Made by a program: the position numbers and the translations under genes. The notes below the pieces were generated by a model. That model searched no databases. It worked only from the letters and a program-made list of their open reading frames with translations, and was not told the origin of the DNA. A stretch of DNA of 64,000 bases, taken from assembly GCF_001724135.1 (NCBI RefSeq), contig NZ_MEDS01000012.1, positions 167,756 through 231,755 on the forward strand, given 5' to 3'. Shown in pieces: positions 45,419 to 56,338 of this stretch (within the stretch, counting starts at the first letter, position 1; the number at the start of each line of letters is the position of its first letter). This stretch comes from Comamonas sp. SCN 65-56 (GTDB taxonomy: Bacteria; Pseudomonadota; Gammaproteobacteria; Burkholderiales; Burkholderiaceae_C).

Positions 45419-45487
45419 GGGCGTTGACGGTTGGACGTTGAACCTTGGGTTGCGGGCGTGTGATCGCCTGCGACCCAATGCTCAACG
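45419..45487 (-). repeat. Heptamer array and hairpin between rpsA and ihfB
   Basis: GCGTTGA-CGGTTGG-ACGTTGA-ACCTTGG heptamers (45421-45448) end two bases from the ihfB start. Part of the array (45436-45456) pairs with 45467-45487 over 21 bases with about 17 matches and a 10-base loop. The pattern is the same kind as between etfB and etfA. Confidence 0.65.
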
Positions 45488-45495
45488 GGACTGCT

Positions 45496-47178
45496 TCACT
45501 TGTCGTCGGAGTGATCCAGCTTGGCGCGCAGCAGGGCGCCCAGGCTGGTGGTGCCGGCGTTGTTCGAGGTCTGGCTCAGACTGGCCATGGCTTCCTGCTG
45601 GTCGGCCTGGTCCTTGGCGCGGATCGACAGGTGAATGACGCGGGTCTTGCGGTCGATGCTGACGACCACGGCCGAGACTTCATCGCCTTCCTTGAGCACG
45701 TTGCGGGCGTCTTCGACGCGATCGCGCGAGATCTCGGAAGCGCGCAGGTGGCCAACGATGTCCTGGCCCAGATCGATCTCGGCACCACGGGCATCGACGC
45801 TCTTGACCTTGCCGGTCACGCTCGAGCCCTTGTCGTTGATCGACGCGAAGGTGGTGAACGGGTCGGAATCGAGTTGCTTGATGCCCAGCGAGATGCGTTC
45901 GCGCTCGACGTCCACGGCCAGCACGATGGCTTCGACTTCCTGGCCCTTCTTGTAGTTGCGCACGGCGGCTTCGCCGGTTTCGTTCCACGAGAGATCGGAC
46001 AGGTGCACCAGACCATCGATGCCGGCGGCCAGGCCGACGAACACGCCGAAGTCGGTGATCGACTTGATCGGACCCTTGACGCGATCGCCGCGGTTGGTGT
46101 TCTGCGCGAACTCCTGCCACGGGTTGGCCTTGCACTGCTTCATGCCCAGGCTGATGCGGCGCTTGTCTTCGTCGATATCGAGCACCATGACCTCGACCTC
46201 GTCGCCCAGCGACACCACCTTGGAGGGCGCCACGTTCTTGTTGGTCCAGTCCATCTCGGAGACGTGCACCAGACCTTCGATGCCGGGTTCGAGCTCGACA
46301 AACGCGCCGTAGTCGGCAATGTTGGTGATCTTGCCGAACAAGCGCGTGCCCGAGGGATAGCGGCGTGCCACGCCCATCCAGGGGTCGTCGCCCAGTTGCT
46401 TCAGGCCCAGAGAAACGCGTTGCTTCTCGACGTCGAACTTGAGCACCTTGGCGGTGATTTCCTGGCCGGCTTGCACCACCTCGGACGGGTGGCGCACGCG
46501 GCGCCAGGCCATGTCGGTGATGTGCAGCAGGCCATCGATGCCGCCCAGATCGACGAAGGCACCGTATTCGGTGATGTTCTTCACGACGCCGGTGATGACC
46601 GCGCCTTCCTTCAGGGTTTCCAGCAGCTTGGCGCGCTCTTCGCCCATGGAGGCTTCGACCACGGCGCGGCGGCTCAGCACCACGTTGTTGCGCTTGCGGT
46701 CGAGCTTGATGACCTTGAATTCCATGGTCTTGTTCTCGTACGGCGTCAAGTCCTTGACCGGACGCGTATCGAGCAGCGAGCCGGGCAGGAAGGCGCGGAT
46801 GCCGTTGACCATGACGGTGAGGCCGCCCTTGACGCGACCGCTGGTGGTGCCGGTGACGAATTCGCCGGATTCGAGCGCCTTTTCCAGGCTCAGCCAGGAG
46901 GCCAGGCGCTTGGCGGTGTCGCGGCTCAGGATGGTGTCGCCGTAGCCGTTTTCGATGGAGCCGATGGCGACCGAGACGAAGTCGCCGACCTGGACTTCGA
47001 TCTCGCCCTGGTCGTTCTTGAATTCGTCGATGGGTACGTAGGCTTCGGATTTGAGGCCGGCGTTCACGACGACGAAGTTGTGCTCGACGGCGACGACTTC
47101 GGCGGTGATCACCTCGCCAGGGCGCATCTCGGTGCGCTTCTGGGATTCTTCAAACAGCTCGGCAAAAGATTCGGACAT
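45496..47178 (-). CDS. rpsA: 30S ribosomal protein S1
   Basis: This 560-residue protein contains six S1 RNA-binding domains, each about 75-88 residues long; repeats such as [22 protein letters not shown] and [22 protein letters not shown] are visible. It is needed to bring most mRNAs to the ribosome. The start [15 protein letters not shown] is the normal one. The 188-bp gap upstream should hold its promoter and autoregulatory leader; nothing specific was recognised there. Confidence 0.97.
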   Translation of the reverse strand: MSESFAELFEESQKRTEMRPGEVITAEVVAVEHNFVVVNAGLKSEAYVPIDEFKNDQGEIEVQVGDFVSVAIGSIENGYGDTILSRDTAKRLASWLSLEKALESGEFVTGTTSGRVKGGLTVMVNGIRAFLPGSLLDTRPVKDLTPYENKTMEFKVIKLDRKRNNVVLSRRAVVEASMGEERAKLLETLKEGAVITGVVKNITEYGAFVDLGGIDGLLHITDMAWRRVRHPSEVVQAGQEITAKVLKFDVEKQRVSLGLKQLGDDPWMGVARRYPSGTRLFGKITNIADYGAFVELEPGIEGLVHVSEMDWTNKNVAPSKVVSLGDEVEVMVLDIDEDKRRISLGMKQCKANPWQEFAQNTNRGDRVKGPIKSITDFGVFVGLAAGIDGLVHLSDLSWNETGEAAVRNYKKGQEVEAIVLAVDVERERISLGIKQLDSDPFTTFASINDKGSSVTGKVKSVDARGAEIDLGQDIVGHLRASEISRDRVEDARNVLKEGDEVSAVVVSIDRKTRVIHLSIRAKDQADQQEAMASLSQTSNNAGTTSLGALLRAKLDHSDDK

Positions 47179-47366
47179 GGATTTCCTTGTTCGCAGCACG
47201 CGGGAACCTGGGTCGCGGGATGGCGGCTTTGCAGGGTGGTGTGCGAGAGTGGTGCGCAGCAATGGCGCGGGTTGCAGTTGAACAACCGCCAGACCGGTGC
47301 GCAGCGAAACGCGAAAGGAGCCTGGCGGGCGCTTGTGCCGGGGTTTGCCGCCTCAAGCGCAAAGAC

Positions 47367-49388
47367 TCAGGCGGAAAACGGCCGACGTGCCTGCCACCAG
47401 TCAAGCACCTGGGCCACGGTCTGATCGACCGTAAGCCCGGAGCTGTCCAGCAGCAAGGCGTCTTGCGCCGGCTTCAAAGGTGCGGTGCTGCGTTGCATAT
47501 CGCTCGCATCCCGCGCTTCCAAGTCGGCGCGAAGGCTGTCGATTGTAGTGGAAATACCCTTGGAAATCAATTGCTTGTGGCGCCTTTCGGCGCGGCATTG
47601 GGCACTGGCGGTGAGGTAGACCTTGAGGTTGGCTGCAGGGAAGATCACGGTGCCCATGTCGCGCCCATCCGCCACCAGCCCGGGCAGCTGCCGAAAGCCG
47701 TGCTGCAGCGCCACCAGCGCCTGGCGCACGGCGGGCAGGCGCGAGACGGCGGACGCCTGCATGCCTATGGTTTCCTGCCGGATGGTGTCGGTCACGTCGG
47801 CGCCTGCGAGCAGCACGCACTCGGCCTGGAATCGCACCGGCAGGCTGGCTGCCAGTTGCGCGAGCGCTGCTTCGTTGGCGGGATCGATCGCAATGCCAGC
47901 CTGGCTCGCTGCCAGTGCCGTCAAGCGGTAGAGCGCGCCGGAGTCGAGCAAGCGGTAGCCCAGCCGCGCCGCGACGGCCGCCGCCAGGGTTCCTTTGCCG
48001 GATGCGGTGGGGCCGTCGATGCAGATCACCGGAATGTCGGCGCTTGCCGCCTTGGTCACGGCAAACAGGGCATGGAAGTAGTCCGGGTAGGTCTTGGCCA
48101 CGCAGCCCGGATCTTCGATGCGCACCGGCAGACGCGCGGGGTTGAAGGCCGCCAGCGCAAAGCACATCGCCATGCGGTGGTCGTCGTAGGTGTGGATGCT
48201 GGCCGCGCGCCACTCGGCGGGCGATGCAGGGGGGGTGATGCGAAGGTAGTCTGCGCCTTCGTCAACCGTGGCGCCGAGTTTTCGCAACTCCGTCGCCATG
48301 GCGGTGATGCGGTCGGTCTCTTTCACCCGCCAGCTGGCGATGTTGGTGAGCTCGGTCGTGCCTTCGGCGTACAGCGCCATCACGGCCAGCGTCATGGCGG
48401 CATCGGGGATGTGGTTGCAATCCAGGGAAATGGCCCTGAGCGGCCAGGTCCCGCGCTGTACCTGCAGACTGTTGGCGCTGCCGGTGATCTGTGCGCCCAT
48501 GGCGCGTGCGGCTTCGATGAAACGGATGTCGCCCTGGATGGAGTCTAGCCCCACGCCTTCGATGTTCAAGCCATTTTGGCCTTTGGCGCCCGCTGCAATG
48601 GCGCCTAAAGCTATGAAATAACTAGCGGAAGAGGCGTCGGCTTCGACATGAATCTCGCCGGGCGAGTGGTAGCGGCTGCCGGCGGGGATGGTGAAGCGCC
48701 GCCAGCCCTCGCGCTGCACGGCAATGCCAAACCGCGCCAGCAACTCCAGGGTGATGTGGATATAGGGCTTGGAGATCAGCTCGCCGGCCACTTCGATCAC
48801 GATGTCCTGCGTGTCGGCTGTCAGCGGCAGCGCCATCAAGAGGGCGGTGAGGAACTGGCTGGAAACATCGCCGCGCACGCGGATCGGCGCATCCAGTTGC
48901 AGCGCCGGGCGACCGCCGCCGTGGGCGATGCGCAGCGGCGGATAGCCCTCGTTGCCCAGGTAGGCCACCTGGCAGCCGAGCTGGCGCAAGGCATCCACCA
49001 GGTCGCCAATCGGTCGCTCGTGCATGCGGGCAATGCCCGAGAGCTCGTACTCGCCACCCAGCAGCGCGAGCGCCGCCGTGAGCGGGCGCATGGCCGTGCC
49101 GGCGTTGCCGAGAAACAGCCGGGCGGGCGATCGTGGTTGCGCGCCACCCAGGCCCGTGATGCGCACCAGGCCGCCACCACGCTCATCCACGCCACAGCCG
49201 AGTTGGCGCAGCGCATCGAGCATCACCCGCGTGTCGTCGCTGTCCAGCAGGCTGCGCACCTGTGTCGTGCCGTGGCTCAACGCGGCCAGCAGCAGCACGC
49301 GGTTGGAGATGCTCTTGGAGCCGGGAAGGGCAACGCTGCCCCCCGCGCACGCCAGCGGCGGCAGATCGAGAAAGGGGGTGCGTTGCAT
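47367..49388 (-). CDS. aroA: Bifunctional EPSP synthase / cytidylate kinase (fused AroA-Cmk)
   Basis: This 673-residue protein joins EPSP synthase (about 1-445) to CMP kinase (about 450-673). The AroA part has [18 protein letters not shown], the [21 protein letters not shown] active-site loop, RVKETDR and [15 protein letters not shown]. The Cmk part has the P-loop [19 protein letters not shown] and [14 protein letters not shown]. AroA makes the aromatic precursor EPSP; Cmk phosphorylates CMP and dCMP. Residues about 259-278 come from a copy of the dispersed repeat and make this spot a few residues longer than in E. coli AroA. The ATG overlaps the tyrA stop (ATGA). Confidence 0.95.
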   Translation of the reverse strand: MQRTPFLDLPPLACAGGSVALPGSKSISNRVLLLAALSHGTTQVRSLLDSDDTRVMLDALRQLGCGVDERGGGLVRITGLGGAQPRSPARLFLGNAGTAMRPLTAALALLGGEYELSGIARMHERPIGDLVDALRQLGCQVAYLGNEGYPPLRIAHGGGRPALQLDAPIRVRGDVSSQFLTALLMALPLTADTQDIVIEVAGELISKPYIHITLELLARFGIAVQREGWRRFTIPAGSRYHSPGEIHVEADASSASYFIALGAIAAGAKGQNGLNIEGVGLDSIQGDIRFIEAARAMGAQITGSANSLQVQRGTWPLRAISLDCNHIPDAAMTLAVMALYAEGTTELTNIASWRVKETDRITAMATELRKLGATVDEGADYLRITPPASPAEWRAASIHTYDDHRMAMCFALAAFNPARLPVRIEDPGCVAKTYPDYFHALFAVTKAASADIPVICIDGPTASGKGTLAAAVAARLGYRLLDSGALYRLTALAASQAGIAIDPANEAALAQLAASLPVRFQAECVLLAGADVTDTIRQETIGMQASAVSRLPAVRQALVALQHGFRQLPGLVADGRDMGTVIFPAANLKVYLTASAQCRAERRHKQLISKGISTTIDSLRADLEARDASDMQRSTAPLKPAQDALLLDSSGLTVDQTVAQVLDWWQARRPFSA
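48556..48614 (-). repeat. Dispersed palindromic repeat, copy G, inside aroA-cmk
   Basis: On the coding strand: TTTCATAGCTTTAGGCGCCA, then GGGCGCCAAAGGCCAAAATG and GCTTGAA. Rare codons ATA and TTA are clustered here, and the block order (CATAGC, GCGCC, GCGCC, GGCC, AAAATGG) matches other copies. Confidence 0.65.
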
Positions 49389-50275
49389 CAGTTGGGCGAG
49401 GCCTTGCGCTGCGCACCCATGCGCCATTTGGCGCGCGTGCTGCTGGCTTTGGTGATCAGGGCCTCTAGCTTCTGGTCGCCGGGTGCCTGCATGGCTTGTT
49501 CCAATTCCTGCAGCGCCTCGCGAAACAGCACCGCCTGCGCCAGCACTTCTTCGCTGTTGGAGCGCAGCACGTCGCGCCACATCTTGGGGTCGCTGGCGGC
49601 AATCCGGGTGAAATCACGAAACCCGGGGCCCGCGAGCGAGAGATAGTCATCGGCCTCGGGCTGCATGTCTATGCTTTGCATCATGGCAAATGCGAGCAGG
49701 TGCGGCAGGTGGCTGACGGCGGCGAAGGCGGAGTCGTGCGCCTGCGGCGTCATGCGCTTGACGCGGCTGCCCAATGCCTTCCACAGTGCTTCGGCGCGGT
49801 CCAGGTGCGCAAGATGAGTGGTTTCGGTGGGCGTCAGGATGATCTGCCGGCCCTCGTAAAGCTCGGCCTCGGCATGTTCAACCCCGGAGACCTCCCGACC
49901 GGTGATCGGATGCGCAGCAACAAAGCTGCCGATGTGCGCCTCCCCGAGCGCACGTTCGGCGGCGGCGACCACATCCGACTTGGTCGAGCCCACGTCCATG
50001 ATGAGCATCTGCGGCGTGGCCAGGTGGCGTATGGCCTTGAGCGTCGCCTCGGTGGCGGCGACGGGAATGGCCAGCAGCACGAGGTCTGAGTTGGACGCCG
50101 CCATCAGGGCCGAAGGTGCCTGGGCATCGATCACGCCCAGTTGCTGGGCGCGCTCGGTGGTGGTGGGCGATTTGCTGTAGCCGATCACGCGCTTGACCAG
50201 GCCGGCCTTTTTCATCGCCAGCGCGAACGAGCCGCCCATCAGGCCGCAGCCGATCAGGCCGAGTTGTTCAAACAT
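49388..50275 (-). CDS. tyrA: Prephenate dehydrogenase
   Basis: This 295-residue NAD(P)-dependent enzyme has the Rossmann start [21 protein letters not shown] and the [14 protein letters not shown] segment with the catalytic His. It converts prephenate (or arogenate) for tyrosine synthesis. It has no chorismate mutase or ACT domain. It lies between pheA and the aroA-cmk fusion. Confidence 0.94.
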   Translation of the reverse strand: MFEQLGLIGCGLMGGSFALAMKKAGLVKRVIGYSKSPTTTERAQQLGVIDAQAPSALMAASNSDLVLLAIPVAATEATLKAIRHLATPQMLIMDVGSTKSDVVAAAERALGEAHIGSFVAAHPITGREVSGVEHAEAELYEGRQIILTPTETTHLAHLDRAEALWKALGSRVKRMTPQAHDSAFAAVSHLPHLLAFAMMQSIDMQPEADDYLSLAGPGFRDFTRIAASDPKMWRDVLRSNSEEVLAQAVLFREALQELEQAMQAPGDQKLEALITKASSTRAKWRMGAQRKASPN

Positions 50276-50284
50276 GGCACGTCC

Positions 50285-51382
50285 TCATGCCGCCACCGGG
50301 TAGGTGCCAAGCACCTTGTAGAAAGCGCACAGCTGCTGCAGCTCGCCCAGCGCCGCGGCCACGTGCGGCTGGGCCGTGTGGCCCTCGATGTCGATGTAGA
50401 AGTTGTAGTCCCACTGGCCGTTGCGCGCCGGGCGCGATTCGATGCGGGTCATGGAGACGGCGTGGTCCTTGAGTGGCACCAGCAGGTCGTGCACCGCACC
50501 GGGGCGGTTGGGCACGGAGACCACGATGCTGGTGCAATCGCGCCCGCTGGGCTCTGGGTTGGCCAGCGTCTGCGGCAGGCAGATGACGGCAAAGCGCGTG
50601 CGGTTGTGCGCATCGTCCTGAATCGCGCGGGCCAGCAGGTGCAGGCCGTATTTCTGGGCCGAGCGCTCACTGGCGATGCCGGCCCAGGCGGGGTTGCCGG
50701 CAGCCAGGCGCGCGCCTTCGGCATTGCTCGAGACCGGGCGGCGCTCGGCCTGCGGCAGGTGCTTGGCCAGCCAGGTCTGGCACTGCGCCAGCGCCTGCGG
50801 ATGGGCGAGCACGGCCTCGATGCCTTGCATGCCCGGCTGGGCGCGCAGCAGATGGTGGCGCACCGGCAGGCTGATCTCGCCCACGATATGCGCAGGCGTG
50901 CGCAGGAACAAATCCAGGGAGCGCGTCACGACGCCTTCGTTGGAATTCTCCATGCCAACCACGCCATATTCCGCGGTGCCGGCCGCCACCGCATGAAAGA
51001 CCTCGTCGAAGTTGCCGCAATAAATGGTGTCGGCGCTGCTGCCAAAGTACTCGATCGCTGCCTGCTCGCAGAAAGTGCCTTCCGGCCCGAGGATGGCAAC
51101 GCGCTGTGGCGCCTCCAGCGCCAGGCAGGCGGACATCAGTTCGCGCCAGATGGCGGCGACATGGCTGTCCTTGAGCGGTCCGGGGTTGGTGGCCTGGATC
51201 TTCTGGATGACCTGGGCGACCCGGTCCGGGCGAAACAGCGGGCTACCCTCGCGCTTCTTGACGTCGCCGACCTGCTCGGCAAGGTGGGCGCGTTGGTTGA
51301 ACAGACTCAGCAGCTGCTGATCAATCTGGTCGATCTGCGTGCGCAAGCGCACGAGTTCAGGAGAGGCTTGGGGCTCTGGCAT
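50285..51382 (-). CDS. pheA: Bifunctional chorismate mutase / prephenate dehydratase
   Basis: This 365-residue P-protein has an AroQ-type chorismate mutase (LRTQIDQIDQQLLSLFNQRA, about 10-95), a prephenate dehydratase domain (LGPEGTFCEQAAIEYFG; GVVGMENSNEGVVTRSLDLF), and a C-terminal ACT domain with the phenylalanine-site ESRPARNGQWDYNFYID. It makes phenylpyruvate for phenylalanine. Feedback control by Phe through the ACT domain is expected. Confidence 0.96.
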   Translation of the reverse strand: MPEPQASPELVRLRTQIDQIDQQLLSLFNQRAHLAEQVGDVKKREGSPLFRPDRVAQVIQKIQATNPGPLKDSHVAAIWRELMSACLALEAPQRVAILGPEGTFCEQAAIEYFGSSADTIYCGNFDEVFHAVAAGTAEYGVVGMENSNEGVVTRSLDLFLRTPAHIVGEISLPVRHHLLRAQPGMQGIEAVLAHPQALAQCQTWLAKHLPQAERRPVSSNAEGARLAAGNPAWAGIASERSAQKYGLHLLARAIQDDAHNRTRFAVICLPQTLANPEPSGRDCTSIVVSVPNRPGAVHDLLVPLKDHAVSMTRIESRPARNGQWDYNFYIDIEGHTAQPHVAAALGELQQLCAFYKVLGTYPVAA

Positions 51383-51396
51383 GGGGTGAAAGGGTT

Positions 51397-51433
51397 CTGC
51401 GTTCGGCGTCGGGCGTGGAGCGTCGGGCGCTCA
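51397..51433. repeat. Tandem heptamers upstream of pheA
   Basis: On the plus strand GCGTTCG-GCGTCGG-GCGTGGA-GCGTCGG-GCGCTCA can be read as five tandem heptamers between serC and pheA, starting about 15 bp from the pheA start. They resemble the arrays before etfA and ihfB. Confidence 0.5.
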
Positions 51434-51450
51434 GTGCCGCATCGGGCGGC

Positions 51451-52560
51451 TCACGCCCGCTGCCGTTCAAATTCTCGCATGTACGCCACCAGCGCCTGCA
51501 CGCCCGCCATCGGCATCGCGTTGTAGAGGCTTGCGCGCATGCCGCCCACGGATTTGTGACCCTTGAGTTGCAGCAGGCCGCGCTCCTTCGCGCCCGCGAG
51601 GAAGGCATCGTTCAGCTCATCGTCGGCCAGCAGGAAGGGAATGTTCATGCGCGAGCGGGCATTCATGGCGACCTTGTTGACGTAAAAGCCCGATTGGTCG
51701 ATGAAGTCGTAGAGCAGCGTGGACTTGGCGATGTTGCGCGCCTCGATGGCGGCGATTCCGGTGAACTTGCCCTCGCGCTGGCGCTTGAGCCATTGAAAGG
51801 TGAGGCCTGCGATGTAGATGCCCCAGGTGGGCGGCGTGTTGTAGCGCGAGTCGGCGTCGGCAACGTTCTTGTAGTCAAAGGCGCTGGGGCAGATCGGCAG
51901 TGCGTGGCCGATCAAGTCCTCGCGCACCACGACCAAGGTCACACCTGCGGGTCCGAGGTTCTTCTGCGCGCCGCCGAAGGCCAGGCCCACGCGGCTCCAG
52001 TCCACCGGGCGCGAGGCGACGTGCGAGGAAAAATCGATCACCAGCGGAGCGTCGCTGCCCAGGGCTTTGAGGTCGGGCAGTTGCTGGAATTCGACGCCGT
52101 GGATGGTTTCGTTGCTGCAAATGTGCACGTAGCTGGCGCCGCGCGAGAGCTGCCAGGTGGACGGATCGGGCAGGGTGGTGAAGCTCGATGCCTCGCCCGA
52201 GGCGGCGGTGTGCACCTCGGTGGCGTATTTGCCTGCTTCCTTGCGTGACTTCTGGCTCCACGAACCGGTCACGACGAAATCCACCGTGCCCGCGCGTGAG
52301 AGGTTCAGCGGCACGATGGCGTTCTCGCCTAGCCCCCCGCCTTGCATGAACAAAATCTTGAATTCGGGCGGTACGGCCAGCAGCTCGCGCAGGTCGGCTT
52401 CGGCCTGCTCGCAGATGGCGATGAATTCCTTGCCGCGATGGCTCATCTCCATCACGCTCATGCCGCTGCCGTGCCAGTCGAGCATCTCGGCGGCCGCTTG
52501 TTGTAGCACTTCTTCGGGAATCGCGGCGGGGCCGGCGGAAAAATTGTAGGGACGGGTCAT
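51451..52560 (-). CDS. serC: Phosphoserine aminotransferase
   Basis: This 369-residue PLP enzyme transaminates 3-phosphohydroxypyruvate in serine synthesis and also serves pyridoxine synthesis. Conserved segments are [24 protein letters not shown], and [20 protein letters not shown] with the PLP Lys. The serC-pheA-tyrA-aroA order is a recognised supra-operonic cluster. The start at [10 protein letters not shown] lies just after a repeat copy. Confidence 0.96.
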   Translation of the reverse strand: MTRPYNFSAGPAAIPEEVLQQAAAEMLDWHGSGMSVMEMSHRGKEFIAICEQAEADLRELLAVPPEFKILFMQGGGLGENAIVPLNLSRAGTVDFVVTGSWSQKSRKEAGKYATEVHTAASGEASSFTTLPDPSTWQLSRGASYVHICSNETIHGVEFQQLPDLKALGSDAPLVIDFSSHVASRPVDWSRVGLAFGGAQKNLGPAGVTLVVVREDLIGHALPICPSAFDYKNVADADSRYNTPPTWGIYIAGLTFQWLKRQREGKFTGIAAIEARNIAKSTLLYDFIDQSGFYVNKVAMNARSRMNIPFLLADDELNDAFLAGAKERGLLQLKGHKSVGGMRASLYNAMPMAGVQALVAYMREFERQRA

Positions 52561-52561
52561 T

Positions 52562-52616
52562 TTGAATGAAATAAGGCTCTGACGCTTGCTTGGCAGGCGC
52601 AAGCAGCTATCAAATC
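52562..52616 (-). repeat. Dispersed palindromic repeat, copy E
   Basis: Read leftward from the gyrA stop: CTGATTTGATAGCTGCTTGC, then CAAGCAAGCGTCAGAGCC and TTATTTCATTCAAA. It fills the whole 54-bp gap between gyrA and serC, and the gyrA stop codon forms its first bases. Confidence 0.75.
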
Positions 52617-55227
52617 AGGTATTTTCCTCGGCGCTGTCTTCGCCTGCATCGTTCTCGACGATGCGCTGCAGGCCGCTGAGTTTGGCCCCTTCGTCCAGGT
52701 TGATCAGCGTCACCCCTTGGGTGGCGCGACCCAGTTCGCGGATCTCGGCCACACGCGTGCGCACCAGCACGCCGGTGTCGGTAATGAGCATGATTTCATC
52801 GTCGGCGCGCACCAGCGTGGCGGCGACGACGCGGCCATTGCGCTCGCTCTGCTGGATGGCAATCATGCCCTTGGTGCCCCGGCCATGGCGCGTGTACTCG
52901 GTGATGTTGGTGCGCTTGCCGTAGCCGTTCTCGGTGGCCGTCAGCACGCTTTGCGACTCGTCCTCGGCCACCAGCATGGCGATCACGCTGTGGCCGTCTT
53001 CAAGCGTCATGCCCTTGACGCCACGGGCGTTGCGGCCCATGGGGCGCACGTCGTTTTCGTCAAAGCGCACGGCCTTGCCGCCGTCAGAAAACAGCATCAC
53101 GTCGTGCTGGCCGTCGGTCAGCGCGGCGCCGATCAGGAAATCGCCTTCATCGAGGCCCACGGCAATGATGCCAGCCTTGCGCGGGTTGCTGAAGTCCGAC
53201 AGCTGCGTCTTCTTCACCGTGCCCATGCGCGTCGTCATGAAGACGTAGTGGTCGTCGGGGAAGCTGCGCATCGCGCCCGTCAGCGGCAGCACGACGTTGA
53301 TTTTTTCGCCGTCCTGCAGCGGGAACATGTTGACGATGGGCCGCCCGCGCGAGCCGCGTGAGCCGGCGGGCACTTCCCAGACCTTGAGCCAGTACAGGCG
53401 CCCCCGGTTGGAGAAGCACAAAATCCAGTCGTGCGTGTTGGCGATGAAGAGCTGGTCGATCCAGTCGTCTTCCTTGGTCGCCGTGGCCTGCTTGCCGCGC
53501 CCGCCGCGCTTTTGCGCGCGGTATTCGGACAGGGGCTGGCTCTTGATGTAGCCGGTGTGGCTGAGCGTCACCACCATGTCGGTGGGCGTGATCAGGTCTT
53601 CGGTCGAGAGGTCTTGCGCGCTGTGCTCGATTTCGCTCCTGCGCGCGCCCAGCTTGGTCTGGCCGAATTCGGTCTTCACGGCCGTGAGTTCTTCGCCAAT
53701 GATGACGGCCACGCGCTCGGGTTTGGCCAGGATGTCCAGCAGGTCCTCGATGACCGCCATGATGTCCTTGTACTCGGCGACGATCTTGTCCTGCTCCAGG
53801 CCGGTCAGGCGCTGCAGGCGCATTTGCAAAATCTCTTGCGCCTGGGTTTCCGACAGCCGGTACAGGCCATCGCCCAGCAGGCCGAATTCGCGCTCCAGCC
53901 CTTCGGGGCGGTAGTCGTCGGCATTGACCACGTCGCCATCGGCGCGGGTGCGGGTGAGCATCTCGCGCACCAGGGCACTGTCCCAGCTCTTGGCCATCAG
54001 CTCGGCCTTGGCGACCGGGGGCGTCGGAGCGTTGCGGATGATGCGGATGAAGTCGTCGATATTGGCCAGCGCCACGGCCAGGCCTTCGAGCACGTGGCCG
54101 CGCTCGCGGGCTTTTCTCAGCTCGAACACGGTGCGGCGCGTGACGACCTCGCGGCGGTGGCCGATGAAGACCTCGATCAAGTCCTTCAGGTTGCACAGCT
54201 TGGGCTGGCCGTCGACCAGCGCCACCATGTTCATGCCAAAGGTGTCCTGCAGCTGCGTTTGCTTGTACAGGTTGTTGAGCACCACCTCAGGCACTTCGCC
54301 GCGCTTCAATTCAATCACCAGGCGCATCCCGGACTTGTCCGATTCGTCCTGGATGTGGCTGATGCCCTCCAATTTCTTTTCGTGGACCAGCTCGGCCATG
54401 CGCTCTTGCAGCGTTTTTTTGTTGACCTGGTAGGGCAGCTCGTCCACGATGATGGCCTGGCGCTGGCCGCGGTCGATGTCCTCGAAATGCACCTTGGCGC
54501 GCATCACCACACGGCCACGACCGGTGCGGTAGCCGTCTTTCACGCCCTGGATGCCGTAGATGATGCCAGCGGTGGGGAAGTCGGGCGCGGGCACGATCTC
54601 CATCAAATCGTCCACTGTTGCGTCAGGACTACGCAGCAAATGCAAACAAGCGTCAACGACTTCGTTCAGATTGTGCGGCGGAATATTCGTCGCCATGCCC
54701 ACGGCAATACCGGCGCTGCCGTTGACCAGCAGATTGGGCAAGCGCGCGGGCAGCACCAGCGGTTCTTTTTCGCTGCCGTCGTAGTTGGGGCCGTAATCGA
54801 CCGTTTCCTTGTCGATGTCGGCCAGCATTTCGTGGGCGATTTTCGACAATCGGATTTCGGTGTAACGCATGGCGGCGGCGTTGTCGCCATCGACCGAGCC
54901 GAAGTTGCCCTGGCCGTCCACCAGCATGTGGCGCAACGAGAAATCCTGCGCCATGCGCACGATGGTGTCGTACACCGCGCTGTCGCCGTGCGGGTGGTAT
55001 TTACCGATGACGTCGCCGACGATACGCGCCGACTTCTTGTACGGCCGGTTCCAGTCGTTGTTGAGCTCGTGCATGGCAAACAGCACGCGCCGGTGCACGG
55101 GCTTCAAGCCATCGCGCGCATCCGGCAGGGCGCGGCCCACGATCACGCTCATGGCGTAATCGAGATAGCTGCGACGCATCTCCTCTTCCAGGCCTATGGG
55201 CAGGGTCTCTTTGGCGAATTCAGGCAT
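52615..55227 (-). CDS. gyrA: DNA gyrase subunit A
   Basis: This 870-residue type IIA topoisomerase subunit has the catalytic Tyr122 in [12 protein letters not shown], the GyrA box QKRGGRG in the C-terminal domain, and a beta-pinwheel of repeated segments. The quinolone-determining region reads [10 protein letters not shown] with Ser83 and Asp87 (E. coli numbering coincides), the susceptible state. The start is the ATG at [12 protein letters not shown]; a GTG just upstream is in frame. It is the first gene of a long leftward series and is divergent from ompA. Confidence 0.97.
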   Translation of the reverse strand: MPEFAKETLPIGLEEEMRRSYLDYAMSVIVGRALPDARDGLKPVHRRVLFAMHELNNDWNRPYKKSARIVGDVIGKYHPHGDSAVYDTIVRMAQDFSLRHMLVDGQGNFGSVDGDNAAAMRYTEIRLSKIAHEMLADIDKETVDYGPNYDGSEKEPLVLPARLPNLLVNGSAGIAVGMATNIPPHNLNEVVDACLHLLRSPDATVDDLMEIVPAPDFPTAGIIYGIQGVKDGYRTGRGRVVMRAKVHFEDIDRGQRQAIIVDELPYQVNKKTLQERMAELVHEKKLEGISHIQDESDKSGMRLVIELKRGEVPEVVLNNLYKQTQLQDTFGMNMVALVDGQPKLCNLKDLIEVFIGHRREVVTRRTVFELRKARERGHVLEGLAVALANIDDFIRIIRNAPTPPVAKAELMAKSWDSALVREMLTRTRADGDVVNADDYRPEGLEREFGLLGDGLYRLSETQAQEILQMRLQRLTGLEQDKIVAEYKDIMAVIEDLLDILAKPERVAVIIGEELTAVKTEFGQTKLGARRSEIEHSAQDLSTEDLITPTDMVVTLSHTGYIKSQPLSEYRAQKRGGRGKQATATKEDDWIDQLFIANTHDWILCFSNRGRLYWLKVWEVPAGSRGSRGRPIVNMFPLQDGEKINVVLPLTGAMRSFPDDHYVFMTTRMGTVKKTQLSDFSNPRKAGIIAVGLDEGDFLIGAALTDGQHDVMLFSDGGKAVRFDENDVRPMGRNARGVKGMTLEDGHSVIAMLVAEDESQSVLTATENGYGKRTNITEYTRHGRGTKGMIAIQQSERNGRVVAATLVRADDEIMLITDTGVLVRTRVAEIRELGRATQGVTLINLDEGAKLSGLQRIVENDAGEDSAEENT

Positions 55228-55456
55228 CACGAGCGATCAAAAACTCCGGGGTTGGGGGGATTTTAGGGGTAAGCATTTGTGGCTATTGGGCAACAGGTTG
55301 CGGTTTGTCCGTAGCGCAGGCGACGTCCATGCACGATCGCCACCGCATTATTGGTAGCGCCTGTGGCACAATCACCTCAACGTTTTTAGTGCGGTTCACT
55401 GACGACGTGTTCTGTTCGCAGCGCGGCTGCGGTTTTTATTTCCCAAGAGGAGAACC
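55228..55456. other. Divergent gyrA-ompA control region
   Basis: This 229-bp non-coding gap separates the divergent gyrA and ompA starts and must contain both promoters. A GAGGAG ribosome binding site lies just before ompA. No unambiguous -35/-10 pair or repeat could be assigned by eye. Confidence 0.6.
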
Positions 55457-56113
55457 ATGAAAAAACTGAACCAAGTGGCAGTGCTGTTGGCCTCTGCCGT
55501 GCTGGCTGCTTCGGCCACTGCCCAAGTCAAGGCGGCCGATGGCGGCAAAGTGATTGACAACTGGGTGAATGGCACCGGCGAGCTGGTCTGGAAGAACGGC
55601 ACCAACGAATTGTGCTGGCGCGATGCCACCTGGACGCCCGCCACCGCTGCTGAAGGCTGCGACGGCGCGCTGCAAAAGGCTGCTGCTCCTGCGCCTGCTG
55701 CTGCGCCCGCGCCTGCTGCGGCTCCTGCGCCTGCACCGGCCCCCGCTCCGGCCGTGGCCAGCAAGGTCACCTACGGCGCCGACGCCTTCTTTGACTTCGA
55801 CAAGTCCGTCCTGAAGCCCGAAGGCAAGGCCAAGCTCGATGATCTGGTCTCCAAGATCAAGGGCATCAACCTGGAAGTGATCGTGGCCGTCGGTCATACC
55901 GACTCCATTGGTTCCAATGCCTACAACCAGAAGCTGTCGGTGCGCCGTGCCGAAGCCGTGAAGGCCTACCTGGTGTCCAAGGGCATCGAAAAGAACCGCG
56001 TCTACACCGAAGGCAAGGGTGAGACCCAGCCTATCGCCAGCAACAAGACGGCTGAAGGCCGCGCCAAGAACCGCCGCGTCGAAATTGAAGTGGTGGGCAC
56101 GCGCGCCAAGTGA
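55457..56113 (+). CDS. ompA: OmpA-family outer membrane protein
   Basis: The protein has a signal peptide (MKKLNQVAVLLASAVLAASATAQ), a short N-terminal domain with two Cys (NELCWRDATW and EGCDGAL), an Ala-Pro hinge (about residues 75-100) and a C-terminal OmpA peptidoglycan-binding domain. The last contains FDFDKSVLKPEGKAKLDDL, GHTDSIGSNAYNQKLSVRRA and RAKNRRVEIEV. At 218 residues it is short and lacks an eight-strand barrel. It should tether the outer membrane to peptidoglycan. A strong RBS and terminator suggest high expression. Confidence 0.93.
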   Translation: MKKLNQVAVLLASAVLAASATAQVKAADGGKVIDNWVNGTGELVWKNGTNELCWRDATWTPATAAEGCDGALQKAAAPAPAAAPAPAAAPAPAPAPAPAVASKVTYGADAFFDFDKSVLKPEGKAKLDDLVSKIKGINLEVIVAVGHTDSIGSNAYNQKLSVRRAEAVKAYLVSKGIEKNRVYTEGKGETQPIASNKTAEGRAKNRRVEIEVVGTRAK

Positions 56114-56131
56114 TCCATCTTGCGCGTCAAG

Positions 56132-56158
56132 AAAAAGCCCCGCGATGCGGGGCTTTTT
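56132..56158. terminator. Bidirectional intrinsic terminator between ompA and ffs
   Basis: GCCCCGC (56137-56143) and GCGGGGC (56147-56153) form a perfect stem with a 3-base loop, flanked by AAAAA on the left and TTTTT on the right. It can end both the rightward ompA transcript and the leftward ffs transcript. Confidence 0.92.
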
Positions 56159-56183
56159 CATTGGTGCTTTTGTGAAGGGTGAC

Positions 56184-56274
56184 GAGCCTTACCCCCGGCA
56201 CTGGTTCCACAGTTGGGGCTGCTTGGTTCCCCACCTGACCCGGTTGGCTGCTTCGCCATGCGGGGAGGCCCGTC
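56184..56274 (-). ncRNA. ffs: Signal recognition particle RNA (4.5S, small bacterial type)
   Basis: On the minus strand the domain IV hallmark is clear: GGGTCAGGTGGGGAACCAAG followed by CAGCCC. This agrees with the conserved GUCAGG, GGAA loop and AAGCAGCC positions that bind Ffh. The 5' part GGGCCTCCCCGC pairs with the 3' part GCCGGGGGTAAGGCTC. Length is about 91 nt. Both ends are estimates: the 5' end from the promoter at 56282-56309, the 3' end from pairing. In many relatives ffs lies next to dnaX; here it points away from it. Confidence 0.9.
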
Positions 56275-56281
56275 GCTTTCG

Positions 56282-56309
56282 ATTGTATGCGGGCAAACTG
56301 CCCGGTCAG
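56282..56309 (-). promoter_or_regulatory. Predicted promoter of ffs
   Basis: Read leftward, CTGACC (-35, at 56304-56309) and TACAAT (-10, at 56282-56287) are 16 bp apart. Transcription would begin near the G at 56274, matching the expected 5' end of the SRP RNA. Confidence 0.65.
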
Positions 56310-56338
56310 ACAAATCAACGCACATAGAATCAGTCGCC

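Noticed and set aside
53870..55227. Possible quinolone-resistance change in gyrA
   Set aside because: The determining region has Ser83 and Asp87, the usual susceptible residues.
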